From assembly GCF_014873955.1 (NCBI RefSeq), contig NZ_JADBED010000001.1, positions 62,001 through 126,000 of the forward strand: a stretch of 64,000 nt of DNA. Reading direction: 5' to 3'. The position numbers were made by a program, and so were the translations under genes. Source of the DNA: Nesterenkonia lutea. Lineage in GTDB: Bacteria; Actinomycetota; Actinomycetes; Actinomycetales; Micrococcaceae. Within the stretch, counting starts at the first letter, position 1, and each line of letters begins with the position of its first letter. This document shows, piece by piece, positions 34,340-42,353 of the stretch. Below the pieces are notes generated by a model. It did not search any database and had not been told where the DNA came from. It saw nothing but the letters and a program-made list of their open reading frames with translations.

Positions 34340-35578
34340 CTATGACGACCCTTGTTCCTGTGCGGGCTGCCGGTGCTTGAGCCAGGCGCTCAGCGGGGCG
34401 GATGACAGTCCATGGATCAGCACCGACGCGGTGATGGCCAGAGTGGCGTAGGCGAAGATGTCCGGATTTCCTGTGTGTCGCTCGGCCAGGGTGGCGTAGA
34501 ACAATGCCGAGACCCCGACAGGAGCGAACCAGCTCAGGAAGAAGGTCTCGGGACGGTCATGGATGTTGCGGAACAACGGGCGCAGCGCCCAGACCGTGAT
34601 GAGCCGACGCCCCAAAACGGCCGCGATGATCACAGCAGGTGCAGCCCACCCGAGCTGGCCCCACTCGGAGATCGGCAGCGCGATCCCCACGAGCATGAAG
34701 ACCGGCAGCAGGAAGAACCGGTTGACTGCGTCGTCGACCTTGTCCTCCTGGGATTCGTCTCGCTGGGGGATCACTTGGCCGAAGACGGCTGCGGCGATGA
34801 ACACTGCGAGCACGGCGTCGGTGCCCAGGAGTTTTCCAGCGCCGAGCACGAACAGTCCGAAGGGGACCACGAACCCGAGGTAGGAGCTCTCCTCCATGAG
34901 GTTCTTGTCCTTGGCCAGCACGAAGAGCTTGCCCAGCAGGTACCCGATCACTGCGCCGAACGCTGCGGCGCCGAGGATCTCCCAGAGCAGGACCTTGGTC
35001 AGCAGCTCCTGCCACGCCGTTGACGGGCTGGTCATCAGCAGCACCGGCAGCATCACGAACAGGTACCCCAGGCCGTCGTTGATCCCGCTCTCTGCTGAGA
35101 GGTTGTACCGCACTCGCTCGGGGATCTTCTCTTCGGCCATGGACCCGGTCACCACCGGAGTGGTGACCACCGGGTCGGTGGGAGTGATGATCGCGGCGAT
35201 CAGCAGCGCCATCAAGAAGGGGGTGCCCAGTCCCACGGAGAGGATCCCGGTGGCCACGGCCAGCATCGCAATCATGCCCAGGCCGATGATCACCGCGATC
35301 CATCGGATGTTGCGCCTCCAATACCCGTGGGGCAGTCGCAGGGCCACGCCGGTCAGACCGACCGCCAGCGTGGCACGGGCAGCCTGTTCCAAGAGGGTGC
35401 CGGAGGGGACCCCAAAATCATCTATCCGGATCAGGTCTACCGCGTAGGGCCCGATCAGCACACCGAACGCCAGGGCTAGCAGCGGGCCGGGCAGGCTGAT
35501 TCGCTGAAACAGGGTGGAGAACACCGAGAGCACGACGATGGCTCCAGCGAACAGAGCCAGTACAAGGTTCACATCCAT
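34340..35578 (-). CDS. cation:proton antiporter, CPA1/NhaP type
   Basis: 412-residue membrane protein with about 12-13 helices. The ion-site motifs are AAIITPTDPVVTTPVV and NLSAESGINDGLGYLFVM, both typical of NhaP-type Na+/H+ antiporters. It would export Na+ (or K+) in exchange for H+, consistent with salt or alkaline stress. Start ATG 35578 with AGAAGGG upstream; the frame extends to 35650 without support. It is divergent from the Mo-oxidoreductase operon with a 217-base shared control region. Confidence 0.88.
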   Translation of the reverse strand: MDVNLVLALFAGAIVVLSVFSTLFQRISLPGPLLALAFGVLIGPYAVDLIRIDDFGVPSGTLLEQAARATLAVGLTGVALRLPHGYWRRNIRWIAVIIGLGMIAMLAVATGILSVGLGTPFLMALLIAAIITPTDPVVTTPVVTGSMAEEKIPERVRYNLSAESGINDGLGYLFVMLPVLLMTSPSTAWQELLTKVLLWEILGAAAFGAVIGYLLGKLFVLAKDKNLMEESSYLGFVVPFGLFVLGAGKLLGTDAVLAVFIAAAVFGQVIPQRDESQEDKVDDAVNRFFLLPVFMLVGIALPISEWGQLGWAAPAVIIAAVLGRRLITVWALRPLFRNIHDRPETFFLSWFAPVGVSALFYATLAERHTGNPDIFAYATLAITASVLIHGLSSAPLSAWLKHRQPAQEQGSS

Positions 35579-35700
35579 TCGTTTCTGCCCTTCTGTTCGC
35601 TTGCCAAGACGACTGACCAGGACGACCGTACGGGATGCTGTCGCGGCCACTCCGCCATTCCAGCATGCATACCGGCGCGAGCAAAGGCCGAGACATTCCC

Positions 35701-35729
35701 TTGTACCGCGAAAACCTCGAGCGTAGGGT
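35701..35729 (+). promoter_or_regulatory. promoter of the molybdopterin oxidoreductase operon
   Basis: TTGTAC, 17 bases, TAGGGT, about 65 bases before the GTG start, in the antiporter/oxidoreductase control region. Confidence 0.5.
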
Positions 35730-35795
35730 CAGAGTGGCCGGGCGCCACCCGGCAGGTCCAAAGCATCTCGGGATTCAGCGACCGGAGGAGTTTTC

Positions 35796-38261
35796 GTGGC
35801 AGCCAGAGACCGGATTGCAGAGCCGTGGGGAACACGGACCCCGTATGCAGCTGGAGAGTCCTGGCCCGTGCGAGTGGACACCCATCTCGATGAAGGGCTG
35901 GCACCGGAAGACGTGGACAGATGGGTGCAGACCGCTTCGATCCTGCATTCCAACGGTGACGGTCTGGACGTCGCAGTCAAGGACGGTCGGATCGCCGGGG
36001 TGAGGGGCCGGGCGGCCGACCGTGTGAACCACGGAAGGCTAGGGGTCAAGGACCTCTACGGGTGGCAGGCCAACGGCTCCGCTGACCGATTGACCAGGCC
36101 TCTCATCCGTCAGGACGGAGAACTGGTGGAGACTGACTGGGATACCGCGATGGAGCGGATCGTGTCCCGCACCCGAGAGCTGCAACAGGAGCAGGGTGCC
36201 AGCGCCATCGGCTTCTACACCACAGGTCAGCTGTTCGCGGAGGAGTATTACACGCTCGGGCTGGTCGCCCACGGGGGCCTGGGCACCAATCATGTGGACG
36301 GAAACACGCGTCTGTGCACCGCCACAGCAGCGGCCGCGCTGAAGGAGAGTTTCGCCTGTGACGGCCAGCCGGGATCCTATACGGACATCGACCATGCTGA
36401 CGTCATCGTGCTCTACGGCCACAACATGGCCGAAACCCAATCGGTCCTGTGGATGAGGGTCCTGGACCGCCTTGCCGGCCCGAACCCGCCGCAGGTGATC
36501 TGTGTGGATCCGCGGCCCACCGAGGTCGCCCGGTACGCGAGCGTGCATCTGGCTCCGCGACCGGGGACGAACGTGGCGCTGATGAACGGTCTGCTCCACG
36601 AGATCATCGCCCACGGCTGGGTGGACCAGGACTACCTGGACGCGCACACGGTCGGCTATGCGGAGCTGCAGAAGAGGGTCGAGGAGTACACGCCAGAACA
36701 TGTGGGGCAGATCTGCGATGTCCCGGCAGAACAGATCCGCGAGGCCGCGAGCATCATCGGAGGCGCGGACCGTCTGCTCTCGACCGTGCTCCAGGGGTTC
36801 TACCAGTCGAACCAGGCCACCGCCGCTGCAGTGCAGGTCAACAACGTGCACCTCGTGCGGGGAATGCTCGGCAAGCCCGGGTGCGGGCTGCTGCAGATGA
36901 ACGGCCAGCCCACAGCCCAGAACACCAGAGAATGCGGAGGCGACGGCGACCTCCCAGGCTTCCGCAACTGGTCCAACGATGCTCATGTGGAGGACCTTGC
37001 TCGGGTGTGGAACGTGGAGACCTCGAGGATCCCCCACTACTCACCGCCGACCCACGTGATGCAGATGATGCGCTACGTGGAGGACGGCTCCATCCGCATG
37101 CTCTGGGTCAGCGGCACGAACCCTGCCGTCTCGCTGCCCGAACTGGGACGGATCCGATCCATCCTGGAGCAGGACCGACTGTTCCTGGTGGTCCAGGACA
37201 TCTTCATGAGCGAGACAGCTCAGCTGGCCGATGTCGTCCTGCCCGCAGCGACATGGGGGGAGAAGACGGGAACCTTCACCAACGTCGACCGGACCGTGCA
37301 CCTGTCAGAGAAGGCGGTGGAACCCCCGGGGGAGGCCAAGCCGGACCTGGACATCTTCCTCGACTATGCACGGCGACTGGATCTGCGGGACAAGGACGGA
37401 GAGCCGCTGGTGACATGGCACGATCCCGAATCGGCGTTCGAGGCCTGGAAGGAGTGCACCCGGGGCAGGCCGTGCGATTACACGGGAATCAGCTATGACA
37501 AGCTCCGCGGCGGTTCGGGCATCCAATGGCCCTGCAACGAGGAGAACCCCGAGGGGACGGAGCGTCTCTATGAGGATGGCCGGTTCTGGTCTGATCCGCA
37601 GTACTGCGAGAGCTACGGCAAGGACCTGGTGACCGGGGCCCCGCTGGAGCCCGCTGAGTACAAGGCGATGAATCCAGACGCGAAGGCGGTCATCAAGGCT
37701 GCCAGCTATCTGCCGCCCCACGAGGTGACAAGTGAGGAGTTCCCACTGCAGCTCATCACCGGGCGCACGCTCTATCACTTCCACACCCGCACCAAGACGG
37801 CGCGCGCACCCCAGCTGCAGAAGGCCGCCCCCACCGTGTGGGTGGAGCTCTCCTCCGTCGACGCCGCCGCCCAAGGCATCGACGAAGGCGACCTGGCGGA
37901 GGTGGCGACTCCGCGCGGCACCGTGCAGGCCCACGCCCGGGTGACCGGGATCCGCCCGGGTGTCGTGTTCCTGCCGTTCCACTACGGCTACTGGGACGCC
38001 TCGGACGGCCACGATCCAGACCAGACCGGTCGGGCGGCCAACGAACTGACCATCACCGACTGGGATGCGGCTTCGAAGCAGCCGATCTTCAAGACGGCGG
38101 CTGCCCGCGTCACTCGCCTGGAAGCAGGGGACGGCCCTTCGTCGGCCCCGACGAACACCGCGTCTGCTCCGGTCAGCGACATCGACAGGCACACTGCCGG
38201 TGATCAGACCGCCCGGGCGGATGAAGATCTTGAACACAGCGTCACAGGAGGGCAGCGATGA
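35796..38261 (+). CDS. molybdopterin (bis-MGD) oxidoreductase, nitrate-reductase/FDH-like, without cluster cysteines
   Basis: 821-residue protein of the DMSO reductase superfamily, related to NasC/NapA and FdhF-like proteins; no signal peptide, so cytoplasmic. The likely Mo ligand is Cys174 (GNTRLCTATAAAAL). The C-terminal MGD-binding domain (ITGRTLYHFHTRTKTARAPQ; FLPFHYGYWD) is complete. The N-terminal [4Fe-4S] site is altered: at the CxxCxxxC spacing stand Ser48, His51 and Asp55 (ASILHSNGDGLD), and the fourth position reads Gly (HGRLGVKDLYGW). GGAGGAG precedes the GTG start. It overlaps the next gene by 4 bases. Substrate unknown; B. subtilis YjgC is a stress-induced relative. Confidence 0.88.
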   Translation: MAARDRIAEPWGTRTPYAAGESWPVRVDTHLDEGLAPEDVDRWVQTASILHSNGDGLDVAVKDGRIAGVRGRAADRVNHGRLGVKDLYGWQANGSADRLTRPLIRQDGELVETDWDTAMERIVSRTRELQQEQGASAIGFYTTGQLFAEEYYTLGLVAHGGLGTNHVDGNTRLCTATAAAALKESFACDGQPGSYTDIDHADVIVLYGHNMAETQSVLWMRVLDRLAGPNPPQVICVDPRPTEVARYASVHLAPRPGTNVALMNGLLHEIIAHGWVDQDYLDAHTVGYAELQKRVEEYTPEHVGQICDVPAEQIREAASIIGGADRLLSTVLQGFYQSNQATAAAVQVNNVHLVRGMLGKPGCGLLQMNGQPTAQNTRECGGDGDLPGFRNWSNDAHVEDLARVWNVETSRIPHYSPPTHVMQMMRYVEDGSIRMLWVSGTNPAVSLPELGRIRSILEQDRLFLVVQDIFMSETAQLADVVLPAATWGEKTGTFTNVDRTVHLSEKAVEPPGEAKPDLDIFLDYARRLDLRDKDGEPLVTWHDPESAFEAWKECTRGRPCDYTGISYDKLRGGSGIQWPCNEENPEGTERLYEDGRFWSDPQYCESYGKDLVTGAPLEPAEYKAMNPDAKAVIKAASYLPPHEVTSEEFPLQLITGRTLYHFHTRTKTARAPQLQKAAPTVWVELSSVDAAAQGIDEGDLAEVATPRGTVQAHARVTGIRPGVVFLPFHYGYWDASDGHDPDQTGRAANELTITDWDAASKQPIFKTAAARVTRLEAGDGPSSAPTNTASAPVSDIDRHTAGDQTARADEDLEHSVTGGQR

Positions 38262-38740
38262 GGATCGGACTTGTGCTGCATGAGCTGCACCGCTCAGAGA
38301 ACGACCTCGCACAAGAGCTGCTCCATGCCTCGGAGCGGCATAAGGTCGATCACTCGATCTACCACCTCGGTCGAGATCTCGCGGCCTGGTCACAGGCACA
38401 CGTGCGCGAGATCGCCGAGATCGGGAAGAGCTACGGCCAGGACCTCGATCCTGAGCCGAAGTCCGAACTCACCACCCTGCGAAGGATCCAGGAGCGCGGA
38501 AGCGAACTGCTGGGCCGCAAAGGATTCACGGAGCTGACGCTGCTCTATGACCTGCGAGAGATATACGTCAAGGCCTGCGGCGTCTCTGCGGACTGGGAGA
38601 TGCTCGCTCAGGCCGCACAGGGGATCCAGGCGATGGACCTGCTCGCGACAGTCCAGCGCTGCCACCCGGACACCCTGCGTCAGATGAAATGGGCCAATGC
38701 CATGATCAAGGAGAACTCCACGCAGATCCTCATCAGCTGA
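38258..38740 (+). CDS. small partner protein of the molybdopterin oxidoreductase
   Basis: 160-residue, all-helical-looking soluble protein starting MRIGLVLHELHRSENDLAQE. It has regularly placed His and Glu residues (ASERHKVDHSIYHLGRDL; WSQAHVREIAEIG), reminiscent of a four-helix bundle, but no metal-binding motif I can name. No Cys cluster motif, so it is not an iron-sulfur subunit. ATGA overlap with the oxidoreductase implies equal synthesis and possibly a complex or chaperone role. Family not recognised with certainty. Confidence 0.7.
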   Translation: MRIGLVLHELHRSENDLAQELLHASERHKVDHSIYHLGRDLAAWSQAHVREIAEIGKSYGQDLDPEPKSELTTLRRIQERGSELLGRKGFTELTLLYDLREIYVKACGVSADWEMLAQAAQGIQAMDLLATVQRCHPDTLRQMKWANAMIKENSTQILIS

Positions 38741-38775
38741 ACCCGGCCAGTTCCGCCAGTTCTAGTCAGTTCTGT

Positions 38776-39312
38776 TCAGTCTGTTGAGCTCTGATCAGCG
38801 TGACGGGCGGGCCGCACGCCGAAGATCCGGTTCAGTCCCCACCCCAGCAGCGTGATCAACACGATCGCCCCTGCCATCGAGACCCAGGCGGCGGGCCCCG
38901 TCAGGATCCCCAGGCTGACGATCAGTGTGGTGGCCCCCGCCGGGGGATGGGGGGTCTTCGCCAGGGTGAGCACCAGTGTGGTCAGTGCCACCGAGAGCGC
39001 CCCGGAGAACAGGTGCATCCAGGTCAGTCCTGCCGCCGCTGCCGAAGGTTCGTCCTGGAGTCCGAAGAGGTACAGCATGGCTATACCTGCCAGCAGACCT
39101 ACACCGTGGCCCACGAGGGAGTTGCTCGGCCGGGACGCCTTCTGGCTGGGTGACTCGAAGAACAGCATCACGGTCGGGCCCAGGCTGGGAAACAGCCACG
39201 GCTGGTGCAGGATCAGCGCCACCGTCCCTGCAGCAGCCAGCACGACCAGACTCAGCGTCCCTGCGTAGAGGCCGGGGCGGAGCTGACTGCGTGAGCTTCG
39301 ACGTTTCTGCAT
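38776..39312 (-). CDS. HPP-family membrane protein
   Basis: About 178 residues with four to five hydrophobic helices and the name-giving HPP motif in AKTPHPPAGATTLIVSLG. Plant and cyanobacterial HPP proteins transport nitrite, so a role with the FNT channel or the Mo enzyme is conceivable but unproven. I chose the ATG at 39312; a GTG at 39351 in the same frame is an alternative. It is convergent with the Mo-oxidoreductase operon and divergent from the metallophosphatase. Confidence 0.8.
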   Translation of the reverse strand: MQKRRSSRSQLRPGLYAGTLSLVVLAAAGTVALILHQPWLFPSLGPTVMLFFESPSQKASRPSNSLVGHGVGLLAGIAMLYLFGLQDEPSAAAAGLTWMHLFSGALSVALTTLVLTLAKTPHPPAGATTLIVSLGILTGPAAWVSMAGAIVLITLLGWGLNRIFGVRPARHADQSSTD

Positions 39313-39445
39313 GTTGCACCATCCGGGGGAGTCGTCACGGTGTTCGAGCACACCCTACTCGTTGTGGGGGAGCGAGATCAGACGGCGACGAGTCTGTCTG
39401 TCCGGTCTCGACGGGTGCCCCACGGTAAGCTTCGTTCTCTGGAAC

Positions 39446-39480
39446 TTGGTGAAATGGGGATCGCGATTCTAGGATCGCGA
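39446..39480 (+). promoter_or_regulatory. promoter with palindromic operator before the metallophosphatase
   Basis: TTGGTG, 18 bases, TAGGAT. The -10 lies inside the near-perfect 20-base palindrome TCGCGATTCTAGGATCGCGA (39461-39480, one mismatch pair), as expected for a repressor site. A degenerate version precedes the pseudogene copy at 32371. Confidence 0.5.
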
Positions 39481-39564
39481 GACGTCTGCCGGGCGCCAGG
39501 ACGTGGCTGAACGACGACACACCGCGGCGTACCTGCTCCATCTGTCATTGCCGGAAGGACGCCG

Positions 39565-40503
39565 ATGAACGCTTCATCAGCAGAGGAACAGACTCCTCGT
39601 CGTCGGAGGCGCCGCCGTGATCGGTTTCGTTCCTGGTTCCTCGGTCTGGGCGCGGTGCTGACAGTGCTGGGTCTGCTCGCAGGGGTTTACGGCGTCGTCG
39701 TTGAGCCGCGGGTGATCCTGGAGGAGAAACGGATCGAGGCGCGCCTGCCTGGACTGGGTCCGGACTGGGACGGTGCGGAGGTGATCGTGTTCTCGGATCT
39801 GCAGGTCGGAATGTGGTGGGACAACACGGCCATGATCGAACGCGCCGTGGAGCAGACAGTGAACGCCGAGCCGGAGGCTGTGCTCCTGGCTGGAGACTTC
39901 GTCTATGGAAGTGATGCGGATGTCCGGGAAAGGGTGGCTGATGTCGCCCGTCTGCTGGAGCCGCTGACCGGGGCGGGGATCCCGGTGTACGCGGTGATGG
40001 GCAATCACGACTACGCCGTCGGGGCCGTGGAGACGCTCACCGGGGCATTTGAGGATCAGGGCATCGAGGTCCTGGCCAACGAAGCGACCGAGATTCCCGC
40101 ACCAGACTCCCGGAGCGGACCCGGGCTCCATGTGGTCGGGATCGGACCCTCCTCCGTGGGTGAGGCAGACCCTTTGCAGGCCCTGGAGCTGGTTCCCGAG
40201 GAGGCTCCGCGTCTGGTGCTGATGCACAACCCGACCACGTTCCCCCACCTGCCTGCCCACAGCGCCCCGATGACAGTGGCCGGGCACACCCATTGTGGGC
40301 AGATCGCTCTGCCCGGAAGCCCGGAATGGTCCTATCTGGGACTCACCAAGGAAGAAGAGATCGTGGCTGACGGGTTCGCCCCGGCAGGCTACGGCGAAGC
40401 TGGCAACGAGCTGTTCGTCACCTGCGGGATCGGCTTCAGCGTGCTGCCTGTGCGGATCAACGCCCCACCCCAGCTGGTCACCATTGAGCTGCGCCCGGCC
40501 TGA
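39565..40503 (+). CDS. membrane-anchored metallophosphoesterase
   Basis: 312 residues: Arg-rich N-terminus, one transmembrane helix (about 25-47), then a calcineurin-like phosphoesterase domain outside the membrane (YkuE/YaeI type). Metal motifs: FSDLQVG (Gln where His is usual), LLAGDFVYG, VMGNHDYAV, LVLMHNPTTFP and AGHTHCGQIALP. Relatives act on phosphodiesters such as lipid A precursors or UDP-sugars; the substrate here is unknown. ATG at 39565 with GGAAGGA upstream. An internally deleted copy is at 32371-32784. Confidence 0.87.
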   Translation: MNASSAEEQTPRRRRRRRDRFRSWFLGLGAVLTVLGLLAGVYGVVVEPRVILEEKRIEARLPGLGPDWDGAEVIVFSDLQVGMWWDNTAMIERAVEQTVNAEPEAVLLAGDFVYGSDADVRERVADVARLLEPLTGAGIPVYAVMGNHDYAVGAVETLTGAFEDQGIEVLANEATEIPAPDSRSGPGLHVVGIGPSSVGEADPLQALELVPEEAPRLVLMHNPTTFPHLPAHSAPMTVAGHTHCGQIALPGSPEWSYLGLTKEEEIVADGFAPAGYGEAGNELFVTCGIGFSVLPVRINAPPQLVTIELRPA

Positions 40504-40538
40504 ACCGGCTGGGGGCTGACACGCAGAGATGCTTCAGA

Positions 40539-41528
40539 TCAGTAGTAGTACGGGAACTCGGACCAGTCGGGTTCGCGCTTGGCGAGGAAGGCATCGCGGC
40601 CCTCCACCGCCTCATCGGTCATGTACCCCATCCGTGTGGCCTCACCGGCGAAGACCTGCTGGCCGGCGAGGCCGTCGTCGGGCGCGTTGAAGGAGAACTT
40701 GAGCATCCTGATGGCCTGGGGTGACTGGCGAGCGATGTCGGTGGCGTAACCCAGTGCCACTTCTTCCAGACGCTGGTGCTCGACCGCCTCATTGACGGCA
40801 CCGGCGGCGACCATGTCTTCGGCGGAGTGCTCGCGGGCGAGGAAGAAGATCTCGCGCGCCTTCTTCTGTCCCACCTGGCGGGCCAGCAGCGCCGAGCCAT
40901 AGCCGGCGTCGAAGGAGCCCACTGTGGCGTCGGTCTGCTTGAACTTCCCATGCTGGAGCGAGGCGATGCTCAGATCCGCGACAACATGCAGGGAGTGCCC
41001 GCCGCCTGCGGCCCAGCCGTTGACCACGGCGATCACGACCTTGGGCATGGTGCGGATGAGTCGCTGCACCTCCAGGATGTGCAGCCTGCCGGCGCGGGCC
41101 GGGTCGATGGTCTCGGCCGTGTCACCCTCCGCGTAGCGGTAGCCGTCCCGACCACGGATGCGCTGATCCCCGCCGGAGCAGAAGCTGTGTCCGCCGTCTT
41201 TGGGGGAGGGGCCGTTGCCGGTGAGCAGCACAGCACCGACATCGGGGGTCATCCGCGCATGATCAAGCGCCCGGTAGAGCTCGTCCACCGTGCCGGGCCT
41301 GAACGCGTTGCGCACCTCGGGGCGGTCGAAGGCGACACGCACGGCGGGAAGATCGGCGGTGATGTGCCCGGCCGCATCACGCTGGACCCTGCGGTGGTAG
41401 GTGATGTCGGTGAAGTCGAATCCCTCCACGAGGCGCCACTGCCAGGGGTCAAAGATGTCTGAGACCTGCGGGGGCAGGAGGCCGGGGGCGGAGTCGTGCG
41501 GGCTGCTGGGGGTATCTGATCCGATCAC
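40539..41528 (-). CDS. menB: 1,4-dihydroxy-2-naphthoyl-CoA synthase
   Basis: Crotonase-fold enzyme that cyclises o-succinylbenzoyl-CoA to DHNA-CoA in menaquinone synthesis. 329 residues, long at the N-terminus like other actinobacterial MenB. Motifs: VRVAFDRPEVRNAFRPGTVDE, FCSGGDQRIRG (oxyanion hole), AVVNGWAAGGGHSLHVV, SFDAGYGSALLARQVG, and the C-terminal WSEFPYYY. The GTG start at 41528 fits TAGACT 7 bases upstream; the frame reaches a TTG at 41552. It is separated from menE by the accessory block. Confidence 0.94.
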   Translation of the reverse strand: MIGSDTPSSPHDSAPGLLPPQVSDIFDPWQWRLVEGFDFTDITYHRRVQRDAAGHITADLPAVRVAFDRPEVRNAFRPGTVDELYRALDHARMTPDVGAVLLTGNGPSPKDGGHSFCSGGDQRIRGRDGYRYAEGDTAETIDPARAGRLHILEVQRLIRTMPKVVIAVVNGWAAGGGHSLHVVADLSIASLQHGKFKQTDATVGSFDAGYGSALLARQVGQKKAREIFFLAREHSAEDMVAAGAVNEAVEHQRLEEVALGYATDIARQSPQAIRMLKFSFNAPDDGLAGQQVFAGEATRMGYMTDEAVEGRDAFLAKREPDWSEFPYYY

Positions 41529-41535
41529 AGCTGCG

Positions 41536-41541
41536 AGTCTA
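41536..41541 (-). promoter_or_regulatory. -10 box for menB, leaderless type
   Basis: TAGACT on the minus strand, 7 bases before the GTG at 41528; this decides the start. Confidence 0.5.
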
Positions 41542-41652
41542 CCGAGGAGCAAGCCGACGTCGTCGTCACCGGTTCGTCGCAGAGCACCACACCGTCAGGA
41601 TCCGAAGGCTCTACCATGATCCTGTCAGCAGGCCTGGTTCGAGGAGAGGGAG

Positions 41653-42315
41653 ATGATGAGCGCGCGCAGATTCACCGATGAAGCCTGGGAGCGGACCGCC
41701 GAGATTCGGAGCCGGATCGATCAGCTTCCCTTTCTGCGGCAGCTGGAGGACGGATCGCTCTCGCGGGAGATCTTCGAGAACTACATGGGACAGGATGCGC
41801 TGTACCTGACCGAGTATGCCCGGGCGCTCGCGGCCTGTGCGCAGCAGTCCACCGATCCGGAGCACATCATCTTCTGGTCACGGGCCGCCGCGGGGGCGAT
41901 CGAGGAAGAGCGCGCGCTGCATGCGACCCACGTGGTGGACTTCGGCGCGGTGGAGCCCTCGCCCACCACCGTGGCCTACACCTCCTATGAGCTGGCGCTG
42001 GCCTCCGCCGGGTCCCTGCCGGTGCTCGCGGGCTCAGTCCTGCCCTGCTTCTGGATCTACGACGACGTCGGCACGCGCCTCAAGGCTCGGATCGGCTCCC
42101 TGCCGGACCACCCCTACGCAGACTGGATCAGCGCCTACGGCGATCCGGAGTTCCACGAGCTCACCGTCTCGGCCAGAGACGTGGTCGATCAGCTGGCGGC
42201 CTCAGCCAGCGAGGAGACCCGGGCGCGGATGCACCAGGCCTTTCGCCGGGCGAGTCAGTACGAATGGATGTTCTGGGACTCAGCCCACCGGATGGAGACC
42301 TGGCCTGTGGGCTGA
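41653..42315 (+). CDS. tenA: TenA-family thiaminase II-like protein
   Basis: 220-residue helical protein of the TenA family, which salvages thiamine pyrimidines by hydrolysing aminopyrimidine or thiamine. The family Cys is present in GSVLPCFWIYDDVG, and a C-terminal Glu in QYEWMFWDSAHRME. ATG at 41653, with a second ATG one codon on; GAGGAGAGGGAG upstream. It stands alone, divergent from menB; no other thiamine gene is near, so the exact role is open. Confidence 0.87.
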   Translation: MMSARRFTDEAWERTAEIRSRIDQLPFLRQLEDGSLSREIFENYMGQDALYLTEYARALAACAQQSTDPEHIIFWSRAAAGAIEEERALHATHVVDFGAVEPSPTTVAYTSYELALASAGSLPVLAGSVLPCFWIYDDVGTRLKARIGSLPDHPYADWISAYGDPEFHELTVSARDVVDQLAASASEETRARMHQAFRRASQYEWMFWDSAHRMETWPVG

Positions 42316-42353
42316 GCGCATCCCAGCGCCGCCCGCCGTGAGTCGGGAGCGGA

